From Piezodorus guildinii (lineage: Eukaryota > Arthropoda > Insecta > Hemiptera > Pentatomidae): a DNA stretch of 64,000 nucleotides. A program made the position numbers and the translations under genes. Positions 11,801 through 22,300 of the stretch are shown here, piece by piece; positions within the stretch are counted from its first letter, which is position 1, and each line of letters starts with the position of its first letter. The stretch is taken from contig CM041292.1 of the NCBI GenBank assembly GCA_023052935.1, positions 110,099,147-110,163,146 of the forward strand. Reading direction: 5' to 3'. The notes below the pieces were generated by a model that searched no databases, was not told the DNA's origin, and saw nothing but the letters and a program-made list of their open reading frames with translations.

Positions 11801-14254
11801 GAAAAGCTAAAGGTTTTAGAAAAAATGTTATCAAACATTCAAAGTTGCAGAAGGTTATGCTAACTGATGAATGGGAATAAACTTGAGAGAATGTAATAGT
11901 TAATAATTTCTATTGTTATATTATGTAATAAAAGTCCAAATAGGTCTGATAACAGTGATGGTAAATGAATATTTTGTAAAATACTGGAAGTACATTTAAC
12001 ATTTGTCTAATAAGTGTTGTAGTAATCGGTATCTTCGAGCAGTTTCTTGTCGTTTCAGTCTTGTGTCAGGATTTCAAGTAAAACGCTTGTCAAGATGGAG
12101 ACCTAGGTATCAAATTTGCTCTACAGAAGTACGTGTGATGTAATAAAAGGATACTGGGGTGTAGAAAGTCATCGGTTTGCGACAAAGGGTAAAGGAGATG
12201 TGGTGGATTTTGTTGGGATTTATTTTAATCCTCCAATTTTGACGCCCTTCTTCAATGGCTGTGATGTGGGACTGAAGGGTTTAGGATGCATTTTAAATTG
12301 TAAAATTTATTTTAACAAGAGAGATAAGTGAAAGGCATGTGTGTAGCGAGGACAAGATTTTTTATTCCTTCTTTTGATGTCAAAGCCAATTCTATCCTAT
12401 TGACAATAGTTCCCTATTAAACAGTAACTTCTTTAACTATATCAAGGTTTTTAATTTCTGCTCTTTCAAGAAAATCCTAAAAAATGTAATCCCTACAATC
12501 ACCTATATGTGAAGGATATTCACAATGCAGTGGTCCTCATTGACAGCAGCTGAATAAAAAAAAAAGAAAGAAGTATTATCACCTGCATACAAAAGAAAAT
12601 CTTGAGAGCCGTGCATTATTTTCATTGCCTTATGGATTTAATATTAGAAAACTTAAACCAAAGCTCAAAGTCTCTCAAATAGCAGCTAATGACTAGTTTA
12701 TATAAGATTTGAGGGAGATACACATCTTACTCCGACAGCCTAAAGCTGACTGTCTTATGAGAGATATTAGGTGAGTACTATTGGATGGTACACACATACT
12801 CTTGTAAAGGCTTGTTTTGATATGACATTTATTTGTAGATAACTATTTAGGAGAGATATGCAATATCTGGTCTGTATGACTTGGTGGTTTTTATAAGATG
12901 CTTTATAATTTAACAGTTTTAAAAATGTTAGTGTTGCCACCTTTCAATCATTTAAAAAGTCTTCATTTCATTTCCTTCATCATATAAGTTTTAAAAAAAT
13001 ATATTTATTGCAATTCACAACTGTATTAATGAATAAAATAAGTAAATATGAGCACATATTTATGTTTATTCCTACCTCGCCTTTGTAGGTTACATAAGAG
13101 CACCACATGCTAAGGGGGTCAGGGCAAGAGATTAATGCCTAGATAAAATCCCTTCAGCACACAGACGCGAACTCGTAATTATTTAAATTTTTCAAATTCT
13201 ATTAATAGGATGTTGGGAAATATGTGGACCATTCTCAAGCGTTAATCTGATCAGCCACACTCCCTCTCTTCCCCTCTCCGGCTAGTATAACAATACTCTA
13301 GTATAATATAAAACCTGTACAACTACAATCCATGAAGGGTCTGGGGTTCAATGCACATATAGATCACTAGGACCTACGACTAAAATAACAGAATAAATAA
13401 TTATCCTCCCGTAGCTCAAATTCGAATCCGGAATCCAGAGAACAACTAGCATTCTAGTGCTCTTACCACTAGACCATGCTACTCCGAAAATTCCAAACAA
13501 TTAAAAACAAAACAATTACTGTCTTGCTATGAACTGACTAAATAAAGAAAAAATTATATAGACATTAATTTTTAATGTTTAAAATATTAATACTAAACCA
13601 TTGAAAAAAACAAGCTAAACTATGAAACCAATAGATTATATACTATTTCAGAAAATTTAAATAAACAATATAAGAGCAGTAAGCACTGAAGCTCATATGT
13701 AGCTTTTTACTAAAGATGAAATTGGTACAGTTTTTGTCTTCTTGTTTAGCAGGCTTTAAAAATAAAGGTATGTAAGTACATTTAAAAAACTTACATTGTT
13801 TGCTGTATGGTAGATATGGAATGACCCCAACAATATTTTTTGCTGATGATGTTTTGCAAGCATAAGCCATTATTAAAAGTTCCATGATGTTATTATTAAC
13901 ATCTCTAAAAATGAAAAAAATTAAAAAGAAAGTAGAAGCGACAACAAAATTGAACATACAAAGCATTAAATAATTTCCACTTACTTGGTGCCTGTCTGAA
14001 TAATATATATATCTTTTCCTCGGACTGAATCACCAATTTCAACTAAAGTTTCTCTGTTGGTTTTGTGAGCAACAGTACAACCACCAAGCTTGACACCAAG
14101 ACGACTAAAAACAAATCAACTTACTACTTATACTCAATACTTATAATTATTTCGTAAAGCTCATTTAAAAACTATACCTCGCCACAAGACTAGCAAGTTC
14201 AGGATGAGAATTTCCATTTATAATCATAACATCAGAAGAACCAGAAACTTCCAT
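2817..14254 (-). CDS. PRPSAP: PRPP synthetase-associated protein (PRPSAP1/2-like), 8 exons, 356 aa
   Basis: Coding exons, in transcript order: 14254-14178, 14104-13985, 13904-13795, 11269-11097, 9625-9474, 9402-9270, about 4564-4417 and 2975-2817 (stop TAA). All junctions are GT-AG and phases join without a break to give 356 aa; human PRPSAP2 is about 369. Recognisable blocks are [101 protein letters not shown] and the C-terminal [26 protein letters not shown] and LLQYIQ mark the associated protein rather than the catalytic synthetase PRPS. The PRPS PRPP-binding signature (VDDMADTCGT) reads [10 protein letters not shown] here, as expected of the non-catalytic family. The family binds PRPS subunits in the cytosol and restrains PRPP production for nucleotide synthesis. 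A splice acceptor lies 8 nt before the ATG, so the first exon is probably non-coding. Introns carry SINE and LINE remnants. Confidence 0.95.
3160..3560 (+). mobile_element. LINE remnant, C-terminal reverse-transcriptase region (RTE-like)
   Basis: In intron 7 of PRPSAP. Plus-strand translation gives [20 protein letters not shown] followed by RKLNKG, a stop, then KEH, and later stretches near WLGW. This is the conserved YLGQ block downstream of the RT domain in insect RTE-like LINEs. In-frame stops and a missing front half show a dead fragment. The rest of the intron (3560-4416) shows nothing recognisable. Confidence 0.65.
4600..5985. other. Intronic A+T-rich sequence with a short tandem duplication
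   Basis: Lies inside PRPSAP intron 6. No coding sequence is recognised. The only clear structure is two adjacent ~44-bp copies at 5575-5662 containing GAGTATGACTATGACTAAGC. Confidence 0.5.
5575..5662 (+). repeat. Two-unit tandem duplication (~44 bp)
   Basis: The unit starts GAGTATGACTATGACTAAGC and ends GGAAAAATAATTAAA. The two units are nearly identical, differing by an A in the terminal run, so the duplication is recent. Confidence 0.85.
5999..7275 (+). mobile_element. mariner DNA transposon, copy 1, frameshifted transposase
   Basis: A full-length mariner of 1277 bp. The left end (GTGGGTGAATCAAATATAAA) mirrors the right end near 7275, and TA dinucleotides flank both sides (5997-5998, 7276-7277). 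The transposase starts at 6146 ([12 protein letters not shown]). Its first catalytic Asp is in [13 protein letters not shown] (about 6636), the second in LLQDNAHPH and the third in [12 protein letters not shown]. Thirty-four residues separate the last two, the DD34D signature of mariner. A single-base deletion near 6765 shifts the frame, so the first Asp and the other two lie in different frames. The stop is at 7206. The enzyme is therefore inactive. It sits in PRPSAP intron 6 and is opposite in transcription to the host gene. It is the same family as the copy at 57748-59046. Confidence 0.95.
6146..7206 (+). pseudogene. mariner transposase pseudogene (copy 1)
   Basis: Two overlapping frames (6146-6847 and about 6770-7206) together span a normal mariner transposase: N-terminal helix-turn-helix region, [11 protein letters not shown] (a WVPHxL-type motif), and the DDD core with [13 protein letters not shown]. 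One frameshift near 6765 breaks it. Otherwise no stop codon is seen, so decay is limited. Confidence 0.9.
7278..8195 (-). mobile_element. 5'-truncated RTE-like LINE 3' fragment
   Basis: Minus-strand translation reads, from about 8170 downward, [12 protein letters not shown], then the RT catalytic [11 protein letters not shown] (about 8050), and ends with [20 protein letters not shown] followed by an [15 protein letters not shown] tail (7499-7296). These are the RT and C-terminal blocks of an insect LINE. The 3' end carries a short GATA-type tail (7276-7300). Several frame breaks are present. The mariner copy abuts its 3' end. Confidence 0.8.
8215..9260. other. Intronic A+T-rich sequence, nothing recognised
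   Basis: Intron 6 of PRPSAP between a LINE fragment and exon 6. There is no conserved ORF; an ORF at 8563-8808 shows no domain and is probably chance. Confidence 0.4.
10060..10160 (-). mobile_element. tRNA-derived SINE family 1, head fragment
   Basis: Reverse-strand sequence contains GTAGCTGGGTGGCTAG and GGTCACGGGTTCAAACCCGC, a B-box-like block, ending in GGTGGTCCTAGGATTTTT. It matches the head of the complete copy at 61545-61830. Only the tRNA-like head remains. Confidence 0.8.
10385..10595 (-). mobile_element. tRNA-derived SINE family 1, nearly complete copy
   Basis: Read on the minus strand it starts GGGGCCACCCATAGCGTAGT (A-box TAGCGTAGTGG), continues with GCGGGTTCAAACCCGCG (B-box) and the body ATGGGAGTAAAAAATCCTTA, and ends near AGGACTCCCACTGTAG. 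The A and B boxes are intact, so RNA polymerase III promoter activity is conceivable. A true tRNA is unlikely because the arms do not fold with standard lengths. Confidence 0.85.
10837..11030 (+). mobile_element. tRNA-derived SINE family 1, headless copy, opposite orientation
   Basis: Starts ATGGGAGTAAAAAATCCTTA and ends GCATCGTCCGATTAGCC then TGACGTTAAACC with AAAC-type tail repeats. It lacks the tRNA head. It faces the copy at 10385-10595 about 240 bp away, so a transcript across both could form a hairpin. Confidence 0.85.
12015..12290 (-). mobile_element. jockey-like LINE fragment
   Basis: Base-by-base resemblance to part of the jockey-like copy at 32440-33531, roughly 32970-33230. Examples are TCTTGTCGTTTCAGTCTTGT and TTTTAATCCTCCAATTTTGA. 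It is an old, diverged internal fragment in PRPSAP intron 3. Confidence 0.75.
12985..13495 (-). mobile_element. SINE-like element with tRNA-like head and LINE-like tail
   Basis: The minus strand at about 13480-13400 reads GGAGTAGCATGGTCTAGTGG (A-box TGGTCTAGTGG), then GGATTCGAATTTGAGCTAC (B-box-like). The opposite end at 12985-13060 reads, on plus, CAATTCACAACTGTAT then AGTAAATATG, resembling the 3' tail of jockey-like copies at 32472, 38453 and 55718. Head and tail may belong to one SINE or to two nested elements. Confidence 0.5.
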
Positions 14255-14817
14255 AATTGCTTACTAAAATCAAACAAATCATTAATAAGTTAAAAGAGTC
14301 CTTTAAATCAGGATTAAATCTAATCAAGACAAGTAGAAACTTTTGAAATGTGAAACAATAAATTGAAGATAATTATGAAGTCCTAATAGTATGAAAAATG
14401 TATCTAATGGAGACCAATAATCCCAGCATAAGGTTTTAACCTGAATCACACTGTGCCAGTTTCTAGCACATTTTGGTAATAAAAGTAATAAGTGAACATA
14501 AAATACTTAAGTTTATTTTAGAGTTCAGTAAATTAATTATCATAGACTATCACAACCTTGAGTTTTAAGAGCAATTTTAAAGAACAAATTGAGTCTAGTA
14601 GCTCCACGAACAGATTATTGAGATGATCCTGTAACCAACTCCTCCTAGTTAACTAACCACTATCTGATAAGACAACCTGAAACAGGAGCATGGGAACGGA
14701 AAACAAAACTTAGAGCAAACTCGTTACGACGAAGCTAGCGCCATCTGTTCTTCTCTTGGGATAAAAAACTGTTGTTGACAAATCGGAACTAAAAGAAATT
14801 AATATGGACATGACACG
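14255..14817. promoter_or_regulatory. Divergent intergenic region, candidate shared promoter and 5' exons
   Basis: The PRPSAP start codon at 14254 (minus) faces a candidate 5' exon of the zinc-finger gene (plus). An acceptor TTTTAG ends 8 nt before the PRPSAP ATG, so its transcript starts further upstream, toward 14600-14800. On the plus strand a good donor (ACACG then GTATGT) follows position 14817. The core around 14690-14770 is less A+T-rich than its surroundings and contains AGCGCCATCTGTT. No TATA box stands out. Promoter function is inferred only from position. Confidence 0.4.
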
Positions 14818-15189
14818 GTATGTAACTTAATTGGAATATGCTTTGTAATAACGCTTCTGAAGTATAGCATCAATTTTGCTTACTTTAAGTCTTTATCGTT
14901 GGGTAAATACAGAAATAGGTGGTAATCCAAATGAACCAACTTGTCTGTTATCTCTTAAACCATAATTTGAAGATTAAGCAAAACCAGGTTCTTCAACTTT
15001 CTTTTATATGTGGACCAAAAAGAAGATTTCACTTCTTCCAGAGTTAAACTTTATCAAAAATGACAAAAGTATAAATATATGTCTATATCAAGAATTGTTA
15101 CCTAGCTAATAAAAAAACTCGATAATTAATTATGTAAGTAATTCGAACATTGATAATAGGAAATTGTAGATAATACAATAGTTTTACAT

Positions 15190-15740
15190 CAATGTGCAAT
15201 TAATACATTTTTATTTCATAACGTACATCTTCCATCAGCACGACAACCCATTACTGAGTCTTGGCCTCAGTTCCGAACCCTGTGAAGGGTCCTCCCATCA
15301 TCTTCAACGCCATCCAACGGAGTTTAGGGCAGCCTCTTGTTCAGGGTTACATATATATTCTCAACAGTTTCTTCGGGATCTCATTTAGCTCCATCCTAGC
15401 TACATGGTCTACCCAGCGAAGCCTGACAATTCTCCCTACATCAGGCTCTTTTAGCAAAAAGTATATTTCATAATTAGTAAGTCTCCTCCATGTAAATCCA
15501 TCTTTTACTGGGCCATATACATGTCTGAGAACTTTCCTCTCAAATGTTAAGAGTTCTCTTTCATCAGACTTCGAAAGAGCCCACGATTCTGATGCGTAAA
15601 TAAGAACCGGTCTAATAAGCGTATTATATATTTTTGTTTTCTTAGCACTCGATATTGAGCTACTTCCAAGGTGTCGACGCAGTCTATAATAGCACCCGTT
15701 GGTTGAGGCTATCGTTATCTTTATCTCAATTGAAATATCA
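15190..15740 (-). mobile_element. LINE C-terminal fragment (RTE-like), copy 2 of a tandem pair
   Basis: The minus strand encodes KIYNTLIRPVLIYASESWAL, then LLTFERKVLRHVYGPV and IVRLRWVDHVARMELNEIPK, ending in LRWMALKMM. These are the blocks that follow the RT domain in RTE-like LINEs. It is followed upstream by a second element with the same blocks at 15790-16300. Confidence 0.75.
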
Positions 15741-15789
15741 CTATCCGTGTTAACCTGTGAATCTTCAATATGGATCTGGCATCCGCTGC

Positions 15790-17215
15790 CATTCCATCAA
15801 TCTATCAGAGTCGAGGCCTTCCCACTCTCCTTGTCCCATAGATCTTTTCATCTAGAACCATCCTAGGAATCTGGTCTTGGGCCCGCCCAACGAAGCCGGC
15901 CTATTTTGATAATTCTTACAACGTCTGAATTCTTGAATAGCCTTGTTAAGTCAGTATTCGTCCTTATCCTCCAGACTCCATCGGTGCGTATTGCACCATA
16001 AATTCTCCTTAATATTTTTCTCTCGAACCTCAGGAATAGGACTTCCTGCGAACTCGGTAATGTCCAGCATTCGGAGGCATAGGTGAGAACCGGTCTTACG
16101 AGCGTCTTGTAGAGTTGCACCTTAGTCTTTTGAGAAATGGTTCTGCTCTTAAAATGCTTTATAAGTCCAAAATAACATTTATTTGTGGACACAATTCTGT
16201 GATGAATCTCAGCTTTAATATCATTATCACATCCAGCTGTGGGCCTGCATGCATGTATATGGTTTTCGACTCGTTAACTTCTAAACCCACTCAAGCTGCT
16301 CCGGAGTGAGATTTGGAACAATCCGGAGATTGTTAAAAGCGCTTTATAAATCTGATCCAACTACATCTATGTCATCAGCAAAAGCCAAAATCATAGAAGA
16401 TCTATTAAATATAGTACCCCCAACTTGTATTCCAGATATCCGTACTGCGCTTTCGAGGGCCAAATTGAAGAGAAGGCAAGCGATGCAATCACCCTGTCTC
16501 AGACCTTTGTGGGTCTGAGAGCTATCAGTCAGATCACCTTGAATACGTACTGTACATTGCACCTTCTTCATTGTAGCTCTCATTAGACGTATCAGCTTCA
16601 CTGGTATTCCCACTTCTAGAAGCTCCTGGTACAGGTCGTTTCTCTTTATACTGTCATAGGCCATTCGAAAGTCAATGAAGAGGTGATACGTGTGGATGTT
16701 GTACTCCCTGCATCTCTCTAGAATGTTTCTGATGGAGAATATCTGGTCTATGGTAGACTTTCCTCTCATAAAACCTGCCTGGTACTTTTCTATATTCTGC
16801 TCGGCAAAAGGAAGGAGTTTTTTTAAACAGTATCCGGGAGAACACCTTATAAGCGCATGGTAAGACGGATATACCGCGATAATTTTGACAATCAAGCACA
16901 TCCCCCTTCTTGTAAATCGGGCATATAACTGCTTCGTACCATTCCTTAGGAATTTGTAATGGTGGGTACGTTTCTCAGCCCTTCTTCTGGATCTACATTC
17001 CTCCACTGAGCTTCTGGTATGCCTTCGCTCTAACATTGTTTTATAAGCAAGGTTCTTCTGGTTGGTTATTCTTTAGCATTCTTCGTCAAACCAGGGGACT
17101 TTCTTATTTGATCTTTTGTATCCAAGCACACCAACCGCCAGTTCCTCCATGGTTTCCCTACATTTTTGCCACTGTTGATCTATGCTATTTATTTTTGAGT
17201 GTTGTTGTTCAATCT
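15790..17215 (-). mobile_element. LINE reverse-transcriptase fragment (RTE-like), copy 1 of a tandem pair
   Basis: Minus strand. From 17200 down it reads WFDEEC, then GFMRGKSTIDQIFSIRNILE, FIDFRMAYDSI, GLRQGDCIACLLFNLALE and the catalytic LAFADDIDVVGSDL. It continues with KTLVRPVLTYASECWTL, FERKILRRIYGAIRTDGVW and RRVGRP-like remains. FADD is the RT active-site box. The N-terminal endonuclease is missing or ends at the Tc1-like element at 17220, and frame breaks occur. Confidence 0.85.
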
Positions 17216-17219
17216 TATT

Positions 17220-18450
17220 CTTTTAATAAAATGGTTTTACAAGTGCCGACATTTGCCAGAATAACTGCGTTGGTGTACGAAGGTAGAAGTCAACGTTACG
17301 TGGCCAGGACGTTAAGCCTACCAGAAACAACGTTTCGAAGGGCCGTTCAGAGGTGCCAAGAGATGGTACTTTATACGAAGAGGCTAGGATCAGGGGTCCC
17401 AGAACGACTGAGCTAGCAGATGATAGTTTCATCATAATGCAAACATTAAGGAACCGTACACAGAGAGCTGTAGAAACCGCTTGCCGGCTGAGAATTGCTC
17501 GTCCGGTGAACGTGAGTGTATTCACAATAAGGAGAAGGCTCGCCGAAGTGAATTTGCACTCCACGGTTCCAGCAACAGGTCCTCAGTTTACGGCAGTTCA
17601 CCGAAATGCTCACCCTCAGTTTTGCCGAGAACAAGCTAATTGGACTGAGCCTGATTTGGTCTCCGGTATGTTCAGCGACGGATACAGGTTTATCCTGTGT
17701 GCTCAGGTTGCCCGAGTAAGAGTATGGAAAGAAGAAGGGGAGAGAGGTACAGACAGTGCAGCATCGCAGAAAAGGTATTAAGCAGGTGGGTCTGTTATGG
17801 TGTGGGGAGGTATCACATCACGAGCGATGACGGACCTCTATGTGTTCAACAGACCGTCCCTCAATGCAATTTCGTACATTACGGACGTTTTAGCGGAATA
17901 TGTGACGCCCTTTAAGCCTTTCATTGGCGATAATTTTCGCCTAATGCACGATAATGCCCGGCCACACACAGCGAATGTAGTGGCAGACTACCTAAATGAG
18001 GTCGGTATTCGTACTTAGCGGTGGCCAGCTCGAAGACCAGGCCTGAATTCTATAGAACAGCCACGGGACCAGTTAGGGAGGTATGTCCGATGTCGGCCAA
18101 ACCCTACAGGCCCTCAGGATAGTGCTAGTGGAAGAGTGGGAAGTCATACCCCAGGAACGGGTAGCTATCCTCATTCAATGTATACCTGGGAAGATTGAAG
18201 CAGTCATCAGAGCCAGAGGAGGGAATACCCGGTAATAAGAACGCATATTTTTTGTTTAATTAAAGTTTAAAAATGTAAAGAAGTCAATTTTTATTTTTAA
18301 TGACATTCGTTTTTTTTTTTTTTTAATTTTTTATTATGTCGTTTTTTCTTAATTTTCCTTGTGTCTTTTAGAAGCATATAGTATATACTATGCTAAGAAA
18401 AAAATTGGGAGGGTAATTTTGGTTAAAAAAAAGATATTTGCAAAAATCTA
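17220..18450 (+). mobile_element. Tc1-like DNA transposon, degenerate
   Basis: Plus-strand pieces include VYEGRSQRYVARTLSLPETT (N-terminal paired-like DNA binding), then NVSVFTIRRRLAEVNL, FSDGYRFILC (first catalytic Asp), VMVWGGITSRA and LMHDNARPHTA (second Asp). The third block (WPARRPGLNSIEQ) has lost the Asp of SPDLNPIE. Several frameshifts and a stop after GIRT break it. The right end resembles a Tc1 terminus, GCAAAAATCTAGGACACAC at about 18440-18458. I see no matching left terminus, so the left end is probably lost at the LINE junction. Confidence 0.8.
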
Positions 18451-18764
18451 GGACACACATCTACTATATTCATACAATATACAAGAGATTCCATTACAAA
18501 CTTCACGAACATTATGACATGCTCACCCAAAACGTGGCGACAACGGACAGGTCAGAACTCCAGAGACCAAAAGAAGGCTAAAAAGGAGCTAGTAAAGAGA
18601 TCTCCTGTTTTTAAACTCTTCAGATTTTCATGTTAGAAGTAGGTGCTCCTTGGGCAAGGTGTTTACATATAGAGAAAATAAACACCCTGTATGTATATAT
18701 ATAAATAATATAAAATATATAAATATAAGCACCATATAGAGTATCTAAATACCCACTCTATATA

Positions 18765-18865
18765 TAAAAAGCTTGTCTGCTGGGTACCGACCTCCCTTAT
18801 GCCTGACATTCTCTTTAATCATGTTTAGCGCATCTGCTTATTGTGGCGGTAAGAGTGACTTGTTG
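18765..18865 (+). repeat. SINE-like fragment, related to 35910-36060
   Basis: ACCGACCTCCCTTATGCCTG matches, on the opposite strand, CAGGCATGAGGGAGGTCG at about 36013-36030. It is a short fragment of a dispersed repeat lying between the two divergent genes' 5' regions. Confidence 0.5.
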
Positions 18866-19139
18866 GATTGTAATAAATATAGATATATATAAAAACCAAA
18901 ACTAAAATAAATATTGTGGAAATTATGTATTTTCGTTATGTTGGCCATTCTGATCAAAAGTTCTGTTTTATTTTGGTTACGTTTATTTACGTTTTTGTTG
19001 TCAACGTAAATGTTACTTATTAACTTGGTTTGATATCTTCGAGGAAGGACCCTCTTACTTAGGTTGCTAATTAGATTGTCTTTATGATGGCAATGTTTTT
19101 TTTACTTCTGAAGAATTTTCCTTAAAAGAGACAAATAAT

Positions 19140-19228
19140 ATGGATAATTCAGCAATGGTTCAAGTATGAGAAGTCATTATTTTATGTGTTTGAATAAAAT
19201 ATTGTGTGATTTGAATCTTGATAGATTG

Positions 19229-19316
<88 letters not shown>

Positions 19317-22300
19317 GGAATTATTTGATGAAAGTATTCTATTTTCGTTTAATTTACTTGTTTGAGTTATTTTTTAATCATTGATTTGAATAAGCATGTT
19401 TTACTTTAATTTTAGGAGTAATTATTGATCCAAATCTCTTATTATTATTTTTTTGTTTGTTTGTTAAAGGTTAATCATTCAGAGGAATCAGTTAAACTAG
19501 AAGCTTCAACTCAAAGGTGACTTATTGACTTAATCTTATTTTGTTGTTTCTCATAAATATGTTTATTTTAATTGGTTCAATAATGCCTATTTGATGATGG
19601 AGGCAGACAAGTGAAATAAGTGAAATTACTCTCACGGTAGCAGGAGATGGAAAAGGAACTATTATTTCCAATAAAATCTGTTAATAACATTAAATTTTAC
19701 TTTTAAAAATATTCTATATAATTAAATTTTGTAAAATAAATAAATGTATAAGTTGTTTCAAAACATAAAGTTGATAATGTGTATTTGGAATTTGGAAAAT
19801 TAATTATAAGAGATTAAACATAATTTATATCAGAAGTAAATAATATAGAAAATATGGTTATCGTTTATATATTATATTATGTTGCAAGTGTCTGATAATT
19901 CACCATCGCCCACTTATCTCACACTTTCAGCTTAAACCTACATGTCTCTATTTTAAATAGCAGTGATTTTTTTTATTATCTATTTCCTAAATTATACTAT
20001 TCAGGTAATTTATTTAATAGAAATTCAATACTTTTTTGTTCCCTATTGCAGACATTTATGAGCCTTAACTTAAGACCAGATAATCTTAAACTAAGTTTTT
20101 ATTTTATATTTTTTTAGTATTTGAATTAATCTTGCCCATGATCTTGGAGATTTTGTTTAACCTCCCATATTTTATGCTTAAAAAAAAAGTCTCATGTGGG
20201 GGGTATTCTGATATTATTTTTTGCAAACCATTACAGGCATAAGCTAGTGATGTATTCCGAAGAAATTGAAGTTTAAGTGGTGCTGTTTGAATGTTGTATT
20301 ATATTATTGATTAAGTTGTAGGAAAGCTACGCTGCTGAAAGCTTCCATATGTTTTTTGGTCTCTATATAAAAATTGTCTTGTAATGGTAGAAGAAGCATT
20401 AAAACAATGATTTATAGTAAATTGATTATTCTTACAAAACAATTGCTGTTTATTTAGACGGCCCTTTTAGTTTTAGAATAGAGATTGGAAATATTGGCCT
20501 AATAGGATGGTTCTAAAACTTTAATAGCCTTTAGATTATACTTAATCTTATGATGTTATAATGAAGAAGTTGATTGAGGTTGTGGTCATCAAGGAAAACT
20601 TATTTTATAAAGATTATCTTAATAGTCTGTTTTTTTGGTAAACCCTCTGCCAACTTTTCCATCATTACTGTGCTATTATAATTTCTTATAACTTTTTTTA
20701 TAGGGAGGGTGTAAGAAGTGGGTTTAATATTAGCCTATTAGCTTTGTAAACATTCTTGTCCACAATTTTCATTTTATTTTTAAACAATTTATTTGCTGAA
20801 TTAGATTTACTCTTAATTAGGCACTACTCTGCCATCTTATGACAATTTGTATAATTAAATTGTATTACAGACGGTGTGTCAATTTCATCAGTCTTTATCT
20901 TTCTCTGATAACATTTTTCTTTTATTTGTGGTAATTTATGTTATGTTACGAAAATTATCTCACACCCAAGTTTAACTTACTCTGTATTTGAAATAGGATT
21001 TAACATTTCATAATTAGTAGTAAATGTAATTGTGAAAGTTTCATAGAAATTCTATTTAGTTTCAGGAAAAATCTGTTCATCTAAAAGTAAAACTATTAAT
21101 CATAACTATCACTTAATTTTATGGAGTTTTTGTTGTACTCTATTAAATTATGCTCCTTTATTAGTATTTTTGATTCCAAGATTATTTTATACCTCTATCT
21201 ACGCTTGTTTTTGGGAATGTGTTCAATTTTAGAATCCATGGATTAACCCTTACCACACTGTTTGCGCTACCCTGGCAAAATAGAGATTATTTAAGTAACT
21301 CCGAAGTCGCGGTAATGGTGACATATACAATATATATAAATTTTACCTGCTCTGCAGGCAAAGGGGTCCCATATTCACAGTTTCTTAAATTGAATATGAA
21401 AAAAGCACTGGAGTGGTAAGGGTTAACAAATTCTTACATAGATTATAAATTTGTCATAGGTTATATGATTTATTAGCATCTGCTTATTTATTCCATTACA
21501 ATCTGCATCCTCTACATGTTGTTATTCTGTAATATCTTTTTTTTTTTTTTTTTTTTCATAGGAATAGTAGTGATTGTTTGAACCTTCATGATGTGAAATC
21601 TGTTGTGACACAAGCTACTTTAAAAGTTTGTATATACTTTTATAATTTATAGTTACATTTATTAGTATAAAATATGCAATGTAAATATCTCATATTTTAG
21701 GTTACCACTGATGATTTTAATAACATCTTCAGCCATGAAGTTTTTGGACAATTAAAAGACCAGGGACACCAGTGTAATGTGTGTGGGCATTTGTTTCCAT
21801 ATAGGTACCAACTTATTGTACACACACGATACCATACTTTTCCTGATGTAAGATCAGTTAAAGCCCTATATGCCCACAAATTGTTTGTTTTAATTTTTTT
21901 GTGAAAACATGTATTTGATTTTTTCAATTTCCGTATTTTATTTAAAATATTTTAGAGATCGACTACTTAATTCCTTGCCTTTACCGAGTAAAAAAAAAAT
22001 TGAATAAGTGTTTATAAGAACTTACACACAATTAAACTAACCCTTAAATTTAATTTTTGATTTCTAAATGTTACATAAAATGCAAAAAAAAATAAATAAA
22101 TAAAATTAAAAAAATAATAATAATGAAATGTATTATTGAACCCTCAGAGATCCCCACCCCCTTAGCTGATACCAGCAATCTTTGCTTACACAGTTCCATG
22201 AAACCACCACTATTGAAAACCAAGCCTCTAAAATCATGCTTAATACAGTCTTCCCCCCTATGATTTTTCTTTCTTTATTTTTTTATTTATTTGTAGTTTT

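Noticed and set aside
13400..13485. tRNA gene on the minus strand
   Set aside because: The B-box is degenerate and the acceptor halves pair only partly; it sits inside retroposon-like sequence.
19612..19679. Possible extra coding exon of the zinc-finger gene ([19 protein letters not shown])
   Set aside because: It is open and flanked by AG and GT, but its end phase makes TGA with the next exon, while splicing 19516 directly to 21562 remains in frame. It could only be an alternative or non-productive exon.
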